64,000 nucleotides of DNA from Bacillota bacterium (GTDB lineage Bacteria > Bacillota > Clostridia > Christensenellales > Aristaeellaceae): contig JAEYOV010000049.1 of NCBI GenBank assembly GCA_023411395.1, forward strand, positions 23,254 through 87,253, given 5' to 3'. A program made the translations under genes and the position numbers. Positions 34,484 to 41,871 of the stretch are shown here, one piece after another. Position 1 is the first letter of the stretch. Every line of letters begins with the position of its first letter. Under the pieces are notes generated by a model, which ran no database searches, had not been told where the DNA came from, and worked only from the letters and a program-made list of their open reading frames with translations.

Positions 34484-35728
34484 TTAAATTATCATTTTTG
34501 ATTTAAGAAATAATACTACACTTTCATATTTTTTGCTTGTATATGGTATTTCGTGTAGAGGAATACCATGTTCACCAGCATAAGTCCGTTTTAGTTCATC
34601 ATTTATCTTCTGAATTTCAAATTGAAATTTCCCGCCAAACTCATCGACAGGCTTAAAGTGCTGCTCACCTTGGCACTCAATTAGACATTTTATGCTACCA
34701 TCTGTACTTAGCACAGCGAAATCATATCGCAACAGGTTTATAGACCCTGTTCCATATAGATTCGGAAAAGAAAACTCCACTCTATACGGCACTTTATTTT
34801 CAGACAAAATCTTTGTGACAATCCACTGGAAAGATGATATTTTATGGCAATCGCAATATGCCTTGCTATAATAGCCATTATATGCAGTATGTCCGTATGG
34901 AGTGGGTGGGTTAATTGAAAAATCTGATGACTTTATTATCTGTTCTTTTCCACACAAATAGCAACGACACTTATAACGCTTATAAATTCTAAATGTTCCT
35001 CCGCCCTTCTTTCGCTTATCTTGTTCGCAATATAACTCTTCATAATTATCATCTATACATTCCAAAACTTCCAGTGACTCGTATATGGTTTTCGTAAAAT
35101 CAATGTTGTAGCTCTTATCATACACACGTTCATATGATTCTAATAAACTTTCTCTTTGCCTCTTTTTTAATCCACATTCAGAATCAGGACTATAATTGCC
35201 AGGACAATAACGGTGTTTCTTCTCCAAAAAGTGAAATTCATCTAAATACTGAGTCTTACCACATTTACATTGACATTTGTAATACTTTCTAGTTTTATAA
35301 TTTTGTATCCATCTATCAAAGAAATCTACAGAATCAACATTTGACCCAGGTTTTCTTTTCCCTTGTAAAAATTCTGCTTTGTCCTGTTCTAATTGAGCAA
35401 TTTTCTTAATTGCAACGTCCTTTTCGTATTCGTCGAATCCTCCGATTATCGTAAGACACCCATATTTTGTTCCGATTGGCAAAGATGACATATCGGGATA
35501 GCAGATTGGACATTTCAAATTAAAAATAGTTCTTGCAACAACACTACATTCCCATTCATGACTTTCATGGCATTTCCAGTTTACATCAAGAGGGTTATCG
35601 TATGCTATTTCCGATGGCTGCTTTGGAAACCTAGATGACATGTTTTTTTCTCTATTCCAATCATCTAGCAAATCATCTTTTCCATTTTCGTGGCACCATA
35701 CTTCTAAACTTTTTGTTTGTCTAGACAT
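34484..35728 (-). CDS. Zinc-finger, VSR-like free-standing endonuclease (homing-type)
   Basis: 414 residues. The N-terminus holds DWNREKN, W-x-C, HEWE, CPIC and further CxC pairs (CQCKCGK, CRCYLCGK), i.e. several zinc ribbons of the DUF4379 type. The C-terminal 110 residues (from about 305) form a PD-(D/E)XK-like fold: YRVEFSFPNL, D336 in LRYDFAVL, E351 in IECQGEQHF and GIPLHEIPY. This order is that of VSR-like nucleases of phages that cut DNA at invaded sites. It is AT-rich, unlike its neighbours, and has its own terminator, which suggests a recently inserted homing gene between chaperone and tape measure. Confidence 0.75.
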   Translation of the reverse strand: MSRQTKSLEVWCHENGKDDLLDDWNREKNMSSRFPKQPSEIAYDNPLDVNWKCHESHEWECSVVARTIFNLKCPICYPDMSSLPIGTKYGCLTIIGGFDEYEKDVAIKKIAQLEQDKAEFLQGKRKPGSNVDSVDFFDRWIQNYKTRKYYKCQCKCGKTQYLDEFHFLEKKHRYCPGNYSPDSECGLKKRQRESLLESYERVYDKSYNIDFTKTIYESLEVLECIDDNYEELYCEQDKRKKGGGTFRIYKRYKCRCYLCGKEQIIKSSDFSINPPTPYGHTAYNGYYSKAYCDCHKISSFQWIVTKILSENKVPYRVEFSFPNLYGTGSINLLRYDFAVLSTDGSIKCLIECQGEQHFKPVDEFGGKFQFEIQKINDELKRTYAGEHGIPLHEIPYTSKKYESVVLFLKSKMII

Positions 35729-35844
35729 ACATTCTCCTTCGCTTCATGCTCTTTACAATCAGCCCAAATATAACCAAATGATTTTATACAAACACATTTT
35801 GCTATATTATATCAGTTTAAGCAGAATTTGAAAGAGAAAAATGC

Positions 35845-36050
35845 TCACCCCCTCGCCATTTGAAGTAAGTCCACCACAGGGAATACCTGCTTTTGGGCTT
35901 TCATCATCCGATTGACCTCTTCCCGCTCATGTTCGTAAAATGCCCGGATGATCTGACGTTCGCCCATGGGCATGTTGAAAAGGACGGATGGCCTGATGCC
36001 ATGCCTGGTCCAGTAGTAGTACATCATTTCCACCAGGCCATCCGTCTCGA
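35845..36050 (-). CDS. Tail assembly chaperone, T-part (made by -1 frameshift)
   Basis: About 68 residues as an extension (starting L-I-E-T-D-G-L-V-E-M-M-Y) of the upstream G-type chaperone, in the -1 frame. It is read after slippage on AAAAAAC at 36054-36060. The tail part is helical and basic (YYYWTRHGIRP, ERQIIRAFYEHEREEVNRM). It would form the G-T fusion that guides the tape measure. A free start (GTG at 36033) is less likely because no ribosome site is seen. Confidence 0.75.
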
Positions 36051-36473
36051 TTAGTTTTTTACCTCAGATACCGCGCCTTCTCCAAAGCCGGAAAGCTCCT
36101 GAATGGCGTTGAACAGCTGCGACACCTCGCCGGGCAGCAGGAAAGAGCCGTTCAACAGCTCGTCAGGGGTTGCCGCTTCGTACAGGTCAAGCAGCTGCTT
36201 GTCCCGCAGGTTGGGGTCCTGGGTGCCGTTCAGGACGCACATCACCTGCAGCATGCGGCCATCCACATCCTCGACCTCGCCACGCTTGGTCAGGCTGTAG
36301 GCCGCCTCCTGGGCTTCCTTGAATTCCTCGCCGGACAGCGCCCGGATTGAAAAAATGACCGGCTCTCCGCAGACCTCAGAGAGCCGGGTGATCTCCACTT
36401 TTCGGGTTGGCATGAGCCGCAGCTTGCCACGGTCAGCGCCCAAAAGGACAGCAAGAGTGCTTTTATTACTCAT
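36051..36473 (-). CDS. Tail assembly chaperone, G-part (XkdN-like)
   Basis: 140 residues, matching XkdN-type tail proteins in position and in ALSGEEFKEAQEAAYSLT. It ends GTA-AAA-AAC-TAA; the last seven bases before the stop plus one (AAAAAAC) are a perfect X-XXY-YYZ slip site for -1 frameshifting into 35845-36050. In tailed phages the small share of fusion product binds the tape measure and tube protein. Confidence 0.82.
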   Translation of the reverse strand: MSNKSTLAVLLGADRGKLRLMPTRKVEITRLSEVCGEPVIFSIRALSGEEFKEAQEAAYSLTKRGEVEDVDGRMLQVMCVLNGTQDPNLRDKQLLDLYEAATPDELLNGSFLLPGEVSQLFNAIQELSGFGEGAVSEVKN

Positions 36474-36487
36474 AGGTTATATCCCCC

Positions 36488-36934
36488 TCATTCGTGCTTG
36501 ATGGTGGACACCGGCTCCCAGTCGGTGAAGATGAACGGCAGCTCCTGCTCACCCAGGGCGCCCAGCTCCCAGTTCACCAAGGGCAGGGTGGTGAGCTGTA
36601 CCCCTTTCAGGATGACCCGCTCCGCCCCGAAGGACGCCGGGTCATTCAGCTCGGATACCATGGTGAATTCAGGGTTCACCCCCTGCTTGATGGAAGTGTT
36701 CAGCTTGCGCATGGCCCGGCTGAACACCTTGTGCAGGCGGAGGGTGCCGGTGCCGCTGTAGCCCAGCATCTTCTGGCCATCGGCCAGCTGCCCGGCCTGC
36801 TTGACCGCCTCCATCTGCATTTCAACAGACGCTTCCATGCCCTTGGCCTCAAAGACCAGCTCACCGTCCCACCAGACCTTACCATAGGTGCCGGAGATCA
36901 CCTGAGAGGGCTTCCAGTTTGCTCCGTTGCTCAT
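36488..36934 (-). CDS. Phage tail tube protein, XkdM-like
   Basis: 148 residues, GAGGAATG upstream. SGTYGKVWWDGELVFEAKG and GYSGTGTLRLHKVFSRAM are the XkdM wording. It forms the inner tube of the contractile tail, next to the sheath gene. Confidence 0.9.
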   Translation of the reverse strand: MSNGANWKPSQVISGTYGKVWWDGELVFEAKGMEASVEMQMEAVKQAGQLADGQKMLGYSGTGTLRLHKVFSRAMRKLNTSIKQGVNPEFTMVSELNDPASFGAERVILKGVQLTTLPLVNWELGALGEQELPFIFTDWEPVSTIKHE

Positions 36935-36947
36935 GTTTCATTCCTCC

Positions 36948-38024
36948 TTACAGCGTAAACGCGATAGCAACGTCTTCCACGCTGTCCACAGGCCGGACCG
37001 TGCCCGCCAGGAACAGCTTGTCATCGGTGTACTGCTCACGGACCTTGTCATCATCCATGGCGTCCACCTGTGCCTCCGGCAGCTTCGTTTTCAGGTAGGT
37101 GCGCTGCCTGGGCAGGTCGATATCCACGGTGTTGGACCCGGCATACAGGACCGACAGCTTCTCCAGGCTGGCCAGGTAGTCACGGATGGCCGTGATCAGC
37201 AGGGATTTGTGGATATAGCTGTTCGGGACCTTGCCGATGTAGTTATCCTCGATGTTGGTGACGATGTCTTTTTCCAGCTGATTGAGGATGCGCACCACCT
37301 TGATCTTCTGGAATTCGGTGGACGCACCGCCCAGGGTGGTGAGGGAAGTGACGCCCCTGGCCAGCTTGACCTTCTCGCCATCGTGGTACAGAATCAGCTT
37401 ACCGGCAGCAATGGCCGTGCTGGCCTGTGCGCGGGTCAGGTGCGGGCAATCGTCCACCTCCGGCAGCACCAGGTAGGTGGCGGATTCCCAAAGCTGCAGG
37501 CCCGCCAGGGCGCCCGCAATGCGGGGCAGGTAATCAAAGGCCGTGTAGGTTACGCCACCCACAACAATACCATCGGTGGCGAAGTGAACGAGCGCAGCAT
37601 GATCCGGCGCCGTGGACCCGGCCACCACGAATAGGGCCTTCTTGCCCTTGTTGTCATAGGCGTCCTTTGCCCAGGTGATGAAGCCCGCCGCCTCGCCCTC
37701 GGTCAGACCGGCCACCGTGCAGACATCGAAGCGCTGCGTCTCAAGGATGGTATAGCCATCGGCCAGCGCACCGGCCTCCGGCATGGCCACCAGGAGCAGC
37801 ACAGAGGGCCGACCCATGAAGGCCCGGCTGATGGCCAGCTTGCTCTCATCAGACCATTCCAGGGCCGCCAGGGCCTCCGCTTCGCTGGTGAAAGTTAGGG
37901 CGGAAGTGGAGGGCACAACAGCGTCCCGCAGGAGCAGCGCCAGCCGCCCGACAGGTGCAGCATTCCAGCCAGCCTGCAATGCCGTGGAGAAGGTCAAAAT
38001 GACCTGCGGAAGTCCAAAAGCCAT
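36948..38024 (-). CDS. Phage tail sheath protein, XkdK-like
   Basis: 358 residues. The end (QVDAMDDDKVREQYTDDKLFLAGTVRPVDSVEDVAIAF) and the middle (ESATYLVLPEVDDCPHLTRAQAS, TEFQKIKVVRILNQLEKDI) are the sheath family's wording. It makes the contractile outer tail, which proves a myovirus morphology. It follows the tail-terminator gene and precedes the tube gene. Confidence 0.92.
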   Translation of the reverse strand: MAFGLPQVILTFSTALQAGWNAAPVGRLALLLRDAVVPSTSALTFTSEAEALAALEWSDESKLAISRAFMGRPSVLLLVAMPEAGALADGYTILETQRFDVCTVAGLTEGEAAGFITWAKDAYDNKGKKALFVVAGSTAPDHAALVHFATDGIVVGGVTYTAFDYLPRIAGALAGLQLWESATYLVLPEVDDCPHLTRAQASTAIAAGKLILYHDGEKVKLARGVTSLTTLGGASTEFQKIKVVRILNQLEKDIVTNIEDNYIGKVPNSYIHKSLLITAIRDYLASLEKLSVLYAGSNTVDIDLPRQRTYLKTKLPEAQVDAMDDDKVREQYTDDKLFLAGTVRPVDSVEDVAIAFTL

Positions 38025-38038
38025 AAGATCACACCTTT

Positions 38039-38509
38039 CTATGAATTGGGGTTGATTGAAAGATTCAGGAATTTCAGCTCCAGGAATTGAACCGGCGCCG
38101 GTTCCTCATCCTCGCGGAGCATGAACACCGAAAGCGCCACGGTGGCATAGCCGGTACCGTCCCGCTCATCCCAGGCGAAGTCGGTGATGCTGGCCATGGA
38201 CCCGTCCGGCAGGGGCAGCGTGTACACCTGGCCAAACAGCTCGTCCAGCTTTACAGCCACCGCCCGAAGGACCTCTACGTCCTCGTTCCCGGCATCGTCC
38301 AGGGGAGGGAAATACACCAGCTGCCAGGTGATCGGGTAGTGCCGGATGTTGGTGGTGATGTTCGCGCCGCGCCAGGGCAGCAGGTCCAAAAAGAAAGAAG
38401 GCCGCTGGAAATCAGCGGGCACATCCACCGTGTATATGACAGGGACCTCCGACAAAGGAAACACCGTCCGCAGCGCATCAATGATGCCCTGCTGGGTTTT
38501 GTTCAGCAT
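38039..38509 (-). CDS. Phage tail terminator-like protein
   Basis: 156 residues. LRTVFPLSEVPVIYTVDVPADFQRPSFFL, then VYFPPLDDAGNEDV, matches small proteins between the gp10-like and sheath genes that finish the tail. Its start overlaps the previous stop by one base. Assignment rests on order and wording. Confidence 0.75.
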   Translation of the reverse strand: MLNKTQQGIIDALRTVFPLSEVPVIYTVDVPADFQRPSFFLDLLPWRGANITTNIRHYPITWQLVYFPPLDDAGNEDVEVLRAVAVKLDELFGQVYTLPLPDGSMASITDFAWDERDGTGYATVALSVFMLREDEEPAPVQFLELKFLNLSINPNS

Positions 38510-38982
38510 CAGTCCCCTACCCCCTTTAGGATTCCGGCCAGGAAGTCCTCGGCCATCTTGGGCAGCTCCGGCTTCAAATCTTCCAGGGCCGCCTCCGCGA
38601 AGTGTGTGCCGGGCACAAAGCCCTTGTTTACCTCATAGCCGCCCTTGGCCCGGCGGGCGCCCTTCCGGCTGCCGTGGTTGTGGCCCTTGGCCCGCTTGCC
38701 GATGACATGCCCATCATTGACCATGGGCGCATAATAGACTTTGGTACCCACTTCCACATCACTATCGGAATACTCTTCCACCCATTCCTCGTCACCCTCA
38801 TAGGGCACTTTGTGGAAGGATTGACGCAGCCGCCCTTCCTCGTCCGGCGGGGCATGCTGGTCCAAGTGGACAAAGTACCGGGTGGCCACCTTCTTCTGCA
38901 GGGCCTTGTATTCACGCGGAGCGATACGTGCGGCCCGGTCCAAAGCATCAACGAGCTTCGACAGGCCGGTCACTTTGCCCAT
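38509..38982 (-). CDS. HK97 gp10-like head-tail connector
   Basis: 157 residues. RIAPREYKALQKKVATRYFVHLDQHAPPDEEGRLRQSF and YYAPMVNDGHVIG, then GTHFAEAALEDLKPEL, is the gp10/XkdI pattern. It completes the head-tail joint. Overlaps the upstream gene by one base. Confidence 0.85.
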   Translation of the reverse strand: MGKVTGLSKLVDALDRAARIAPREYKALQKKVATRYFVHLDQHAPPDEEGRLRQSFHKVPYEGDEEWVEEYSDSDVEVGTKVYYAPMVNDGHVIGKRAKGHNHGSRKGARRAKGGYEVNKGFVPGTHFAEAALEDLKPELPKMAEDFLAGILKGVGD

Positions 38983-39311
38983 TACACATCACCTTCCCAG
39001 GCGCCGGTGACCTCCAGGTGATGGCCGCGCACGTTGCCGGGCGGGTCCAGCCGCAGCTTGCCGATACCCGGTATGATGGCCAGGTCACCGGCCCGGATGT
39101 CCGCATCCGGCATAAAGCACAGATTATAGACTTTGGATTGTTTTGCCTGCGGGGCCTCCTGGGAAAGGTCGGTGGAATTCCGCGCAGCAGAGCAGGGAAA
39201 GGACCCGATCACCGTGGCCGTGGCCTTTTTCTTCACCACGCCCTGGGCATCCGCATCCTGCACCAGGCGCTGGATTGTGGCGGTCTTGTCAAGCAGGGAA
39301 CGAAAGGACAC
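38982..39311 (-). CDS. Head closure-like protein
   Basis: 109 residues, a small beta protein (TATIQRLVQDADAQGVVKKK, FMPDADIRAGDLAIIPGIGKL) in the usual place between the gp6-like and gp10-like connectors. Similar in outline to XkdH/SPP1 gp16 stoppers. The name is based on position. Confidence 0.7.
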   Translation of the reverse strand: MSFRSLLDKTATIQRLVQDADAQGVVKKKATATVIGSFPCSAARNSTDLSQEAPQAKQSKVYNLCFMPDADIRAGDLAIIPGIGKLRLDPPGNVRGHHLEVTGAWEGDV

Positions 39312-39323
39312 AGGGCCACCTCC

Positions 39324-39875
39324 TCACCACACCCTGGTACGATAGGGCCGCAGCAGGGCCGCAGCGGCCACAGACAGGGCCTCCAGGCCCGCCGCGCCTT
39401 CCGGGCGGGCATAGCTCACCTGGTAGTCCGAAAGGCGCTCACTGGCCACCTGTTGGCCCTTGTTTTCAACGGTATTGTTCAGGGCAGCCACCAGGAGCGC
39501 AGCGGCCTGCTTGATGGGCGCCGGAACCGGCTCCAGGCCGCCGGTATACTTCACCAGGTAGCCGCCGGGCATGGGCGGCCAGACGCGGCCCTCTTCGCGG
39601 TACAGCAGCCCGGAATCCTTGTCCAAATGGCCGCCGGGCACAACCACGCCATCCATGGTGACCTCCGTGATGGATTCCACAGGGTAGGCTTTCAGGACCA
39701 AAGCCCCGCCGCCGCCGGAACAGACCTGCGTGTATTCCTTCACGGTGACCCACCGACTCAGGTACTCCTCCGCCATGGCGCAGGCAGCATCCACAAGGCC
39801 CTGCAAGCGCCCGCCCAGGTCATCCTCGCCCAGGCCCAGCATGGTCTGCACTTCCGCAGCGGTCACAATCGCCAT
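39324..39875 (-). CDS. Gp6-like head-tail connector
   Basis: 183 residues from the ATG at 39875 (GGAGGTGATGGGT upstream); the longer frame to 40103 is a shadow. VTAAEVQTMLGLGEDDLGGRLQGLVDAACAMAEEYLSRW starts like gp6/YqbG connectors, and KQAAALLVAALNN fits the second helix. It is the first ring under the portal. Confidence 0.85.
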   Translation of the reverse strand: MAIVTAAEVQTMLGLGEDDLGGRLQGLVDAACAMAEEYLSRWVTVKEYTQVCSGGGGALVLKAYPVESITEVTMDGVVVPGGHLDKDSGLLYREEGRVWPPMPGGYLVKYTGGLEPVPAPIKQAAALLVAALNNTVENKGQQVASERLSDYQVSYARPEGAAGLEALSVAAAALLRPYRTRVW

Positions 39876-39906
39876 ACCCATCACCTCCAAGAAATACGCA
39901 AAAGGA

Positions 39907-39936
39907 AGGGCAGACCCCGCCGTGGGAGCCTGCCCT
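39907..39936 (-). terminator. Hairpin after the capsid gene (attenuator)
   Basis: AGGGCAG/CTGCCCT stem with a long loop, then TTCCTTTTGCG on the minus strand, 8 bp after the capsid stop. It could reduce transcription into the connector genes so that capsid stays in excess. Confidence 0.55.
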
Positions 39937-39943
39937 GTGCCGA

Positions 39944-41191
39944 TTAGCCGCTGGTCTTCATGTTCAGCGTCTGGATGGCCGTGGCGTCCAGCAGCTTGGC
40001 ATCGTACCGGCGGTAGGCCAGGAAGCCCACCTGACCGCTGGTGGCGTACAGCTCGTTCAGCCTCTGGAAGTACAGGCCGCGCCGGTCCAGGATGCGGTAC
40101 CATTTGAAATCACCATAGGCAATGGCCTGCTTGCCAGCCGTGGGCAGGGGCATTTCATCGCTGGTGTGCAGCGGGCGGGAGAGCAGCGTGTCGGGCTGGC
40201 CTTCCTTCAGGCCAGGCTGCCACAGATACTGGCCATCCGCCGGGGTTTTGAGCTTACGGATGAGCTTCACGGTGGCATCGTTCATGAGCCAAACCGCATT
40301 CTTGCGGAACTTCCGCTTGAGAGCATGCTGCAGGTCGATCAGCTCATCCGCCGTGATCGCAGTCTCGGAAGCAGCATCACCGCCCTTTGTGGCATCCAAG
40401 AGGAAGCCCCTGGGCTGCTTGATGCCGGTGCCGTTCACGAAGTCGGTCTCCTCCAGGGTGGAGAAGGCCACGCCGAAATCGTCACGAATCCAGTTTTCCA
40501 GGTCAATGAACATGTCCTGCATGGATTCGTTGGTGACGATGGACAGCGCACCGGCCTTGTGAGCGCCCATGGTGAGCTTCGCCCAGTCGGGCTTGCTGGC
40601 CGTGAAGTCGGCGCCTTCATCCAGGTGGTAGGCCACCGCCCGGCCCGTAGCGTAGGGAATCTCAACATCGGAATTGCTGGACCGCACGGACGCCAGGCTG
40701 CGCATGATGTTGTACTGCTCGGTGAAGTCCAGGAGGGTGCGCTCCAGGGTGGCGGGTGCCAGGATGCCGCCGGTAGCGCCAACGCCGGTCAGAGATACGC
40801 CCAGGATGGAGCGGGCCTCGTCACGCCTGTGGTCCGCGATGGCCGTGCCATCATTGACGCCAGCGATCAGGTAGCGCAGGACGCTCTGCCTGTACTCCGG
40901 GCTGTTGGTGCGGTCATCACCGCGCTGTTCACGCTGGCCGGGCTGGCTGCGGTTCGCGGGGTTCTGGTTGCCGTTGGCGGATTCTGCGAACTGCGCCTCG
41001 CGCTCGGCCATGCGCTCTTCACGCTCAATGTCCTTAGTGAGCTTGTCGATGTCGGCATCGTGGCCGTTGTACTGCGTCAGCTCTTCAGGGGTCATGTCCC
41101 GGTTCTCGCCGTGGGCCTTGTCCAGGATTGCGCGGGCAGCGGTCATAGCCTTGGCCCGCTTGTCCATCAGGGCACGAATACGATCATTCAT
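39944..41191 (-). CDS. Major capsid protein, HK97 fold
   Basis: 415 residues. The first ~105 are a charged coiled-coil delta (scaffold) domain (KLTKDIEREERMAEREAQ); the mature part begins near RYLIAGVNDGTAIADH. Family phrases: GGILAPATLE, EIPYATGRAVAYHLDEGAD, FVNGTGIKQPRGFLLDA, LWQPGLKEGQPDTLLSRPLH. The prohead protease encoded before it removes the delta domain. The protease gene stop overlaps this ATG by 8 bp. Confidence 0.93.
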   Translation of the reverse strand: MNDRIRALMDKRAKAMTAARAILDKAHGENRDMTPEELTQYNGHDADIDKLTKDIEREERMAEREAQFAESANGNQNPANRSQPGQREQRGDDRTNSPEYRQSVLRYLIAGVNDGTAIADHRRDEARSILGVSLTGVGATGGILAPATLERTLLDFTEQYNIMRSLASVRSSNSDVEIPYATGRAVAYHLDEGADFTASKPDWAKLTMGAHKAGALSIVTNESMQDMFIDLENWIRDDFGVAFSTLEETDFVNGTGIKQPRGFLLDATKGGDAASETAITADELIDLQHALKRKFRKNAVWLMNDATVKLIRKLKTPADGQYLWQPGLKEGQPDTLLSRPLHTSDEMPLPTAGKQAIAYGDFKWYRILDRRGLYFQRLNELYATSGQVGFLAYRRYDAKLLDATAIQTLNMKTSG

Positions 41192-41798
41192 GGAATTTCA
41201 GCTCCTTTTCTTTTAGGTCCAGTTTCCGTTTGAGGATGGCCACCACATGAGAGGGCGCATTGCTGCGGGCCTCCTGGTGTGCGTGATAGATATCCCTGGC
41301 GCTGGCCTGGGTGGCCTCGTAGGCCGGGTAGGTGACAATGGACACATCATGCAGCCTGCACTCCAGCAGCGTCCGCTCGTCCTTGCCATCCACGGTGCGC
41401 CATTCGTCCCGCAGGCAGGTGAAACCGAAGGAGCATTGATTGATATCTCCACGCTTCACACTCTCCCGCAGGTCCCTGGCCCACTGTGCGTCCGGCGCCA
41501 CCACATCAAAATGCAGGCCCCGCTCGTCCTCCGAAAGCGTAAGTGTCCCGCTTTTGTTGCGGCCCAGGACGCGGTCCGGGTTGTGGTTCACCAGCGCCCG
41601 AACATCGTCCGTCAGCAGCGCCTTGGCAAAGGCGCCGGGCGCTATCTGTTCACGGAAGCCGCCCAGGTCCTCGCTCCAGGAATTGAACATGGCTGCATAG
41701 CCATCAAAGCGGATTTCCCCCTCCGCCTGGCCAGGAGAAGCACGCACCTCGGAGGAATATGCGCGTACCTCTCTTTTCGGGGTTTTGATCGGTGGCAA
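41184..41798 (-). CDS. HK97-family prohead protease
   Basis: 204 residues if it starts at the TTG at 41796-41798 (GGGAGG 9 nt upstream). Wording GEIRFDGYAAMFNSWSEDLGGF, LVNHNPDRVLGRNKSGTL (catalytic His in NH) and FGFTCLRDEW with CSF (catalytic Ser) fit the HK97 protease. It matures the capsid. It lies between portal and capsid as usual. Confidence 0.9.
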   Translation of the reverse strand: MPPIKTPKREVRAYSSEVRASPGQAEGEIRFDGYAAMFNSWSEDLGGFREQIAPGAFAKALLTDDVRALVNHNPDRVLGRNKSGTLTLSEDERGLHFDVVAPDAQWARDLRESVKRGDINQCSFGFTCLRDEWRTVDGKDERTLLECRLHDVSIVTYPAYEATQASARDIYHAHQEARSNAPSHVVAILKRKLDLKEKELKFHE

Positions 41799-41832
41799 CT
41801 TGCCTTTCCTCCCTTCTTTTTGAGCATGCAAA

Positions 41833-41860
41833 AGCCGCTGGCCCTTTCGGAACAGCGGCT
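41833..41860 (-). terminator. Hairpin after the portal gene
   Basis: Perfect 8-bp stem AGCCGCTG/CAGCGGCT, 12-nt loop, then TTTT on the minus strand, just after the portal stop. A possible attenuator before the protease gene. Confidence 0.5.
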
Positions 41861-41871
41861 GAATGCCGGGG

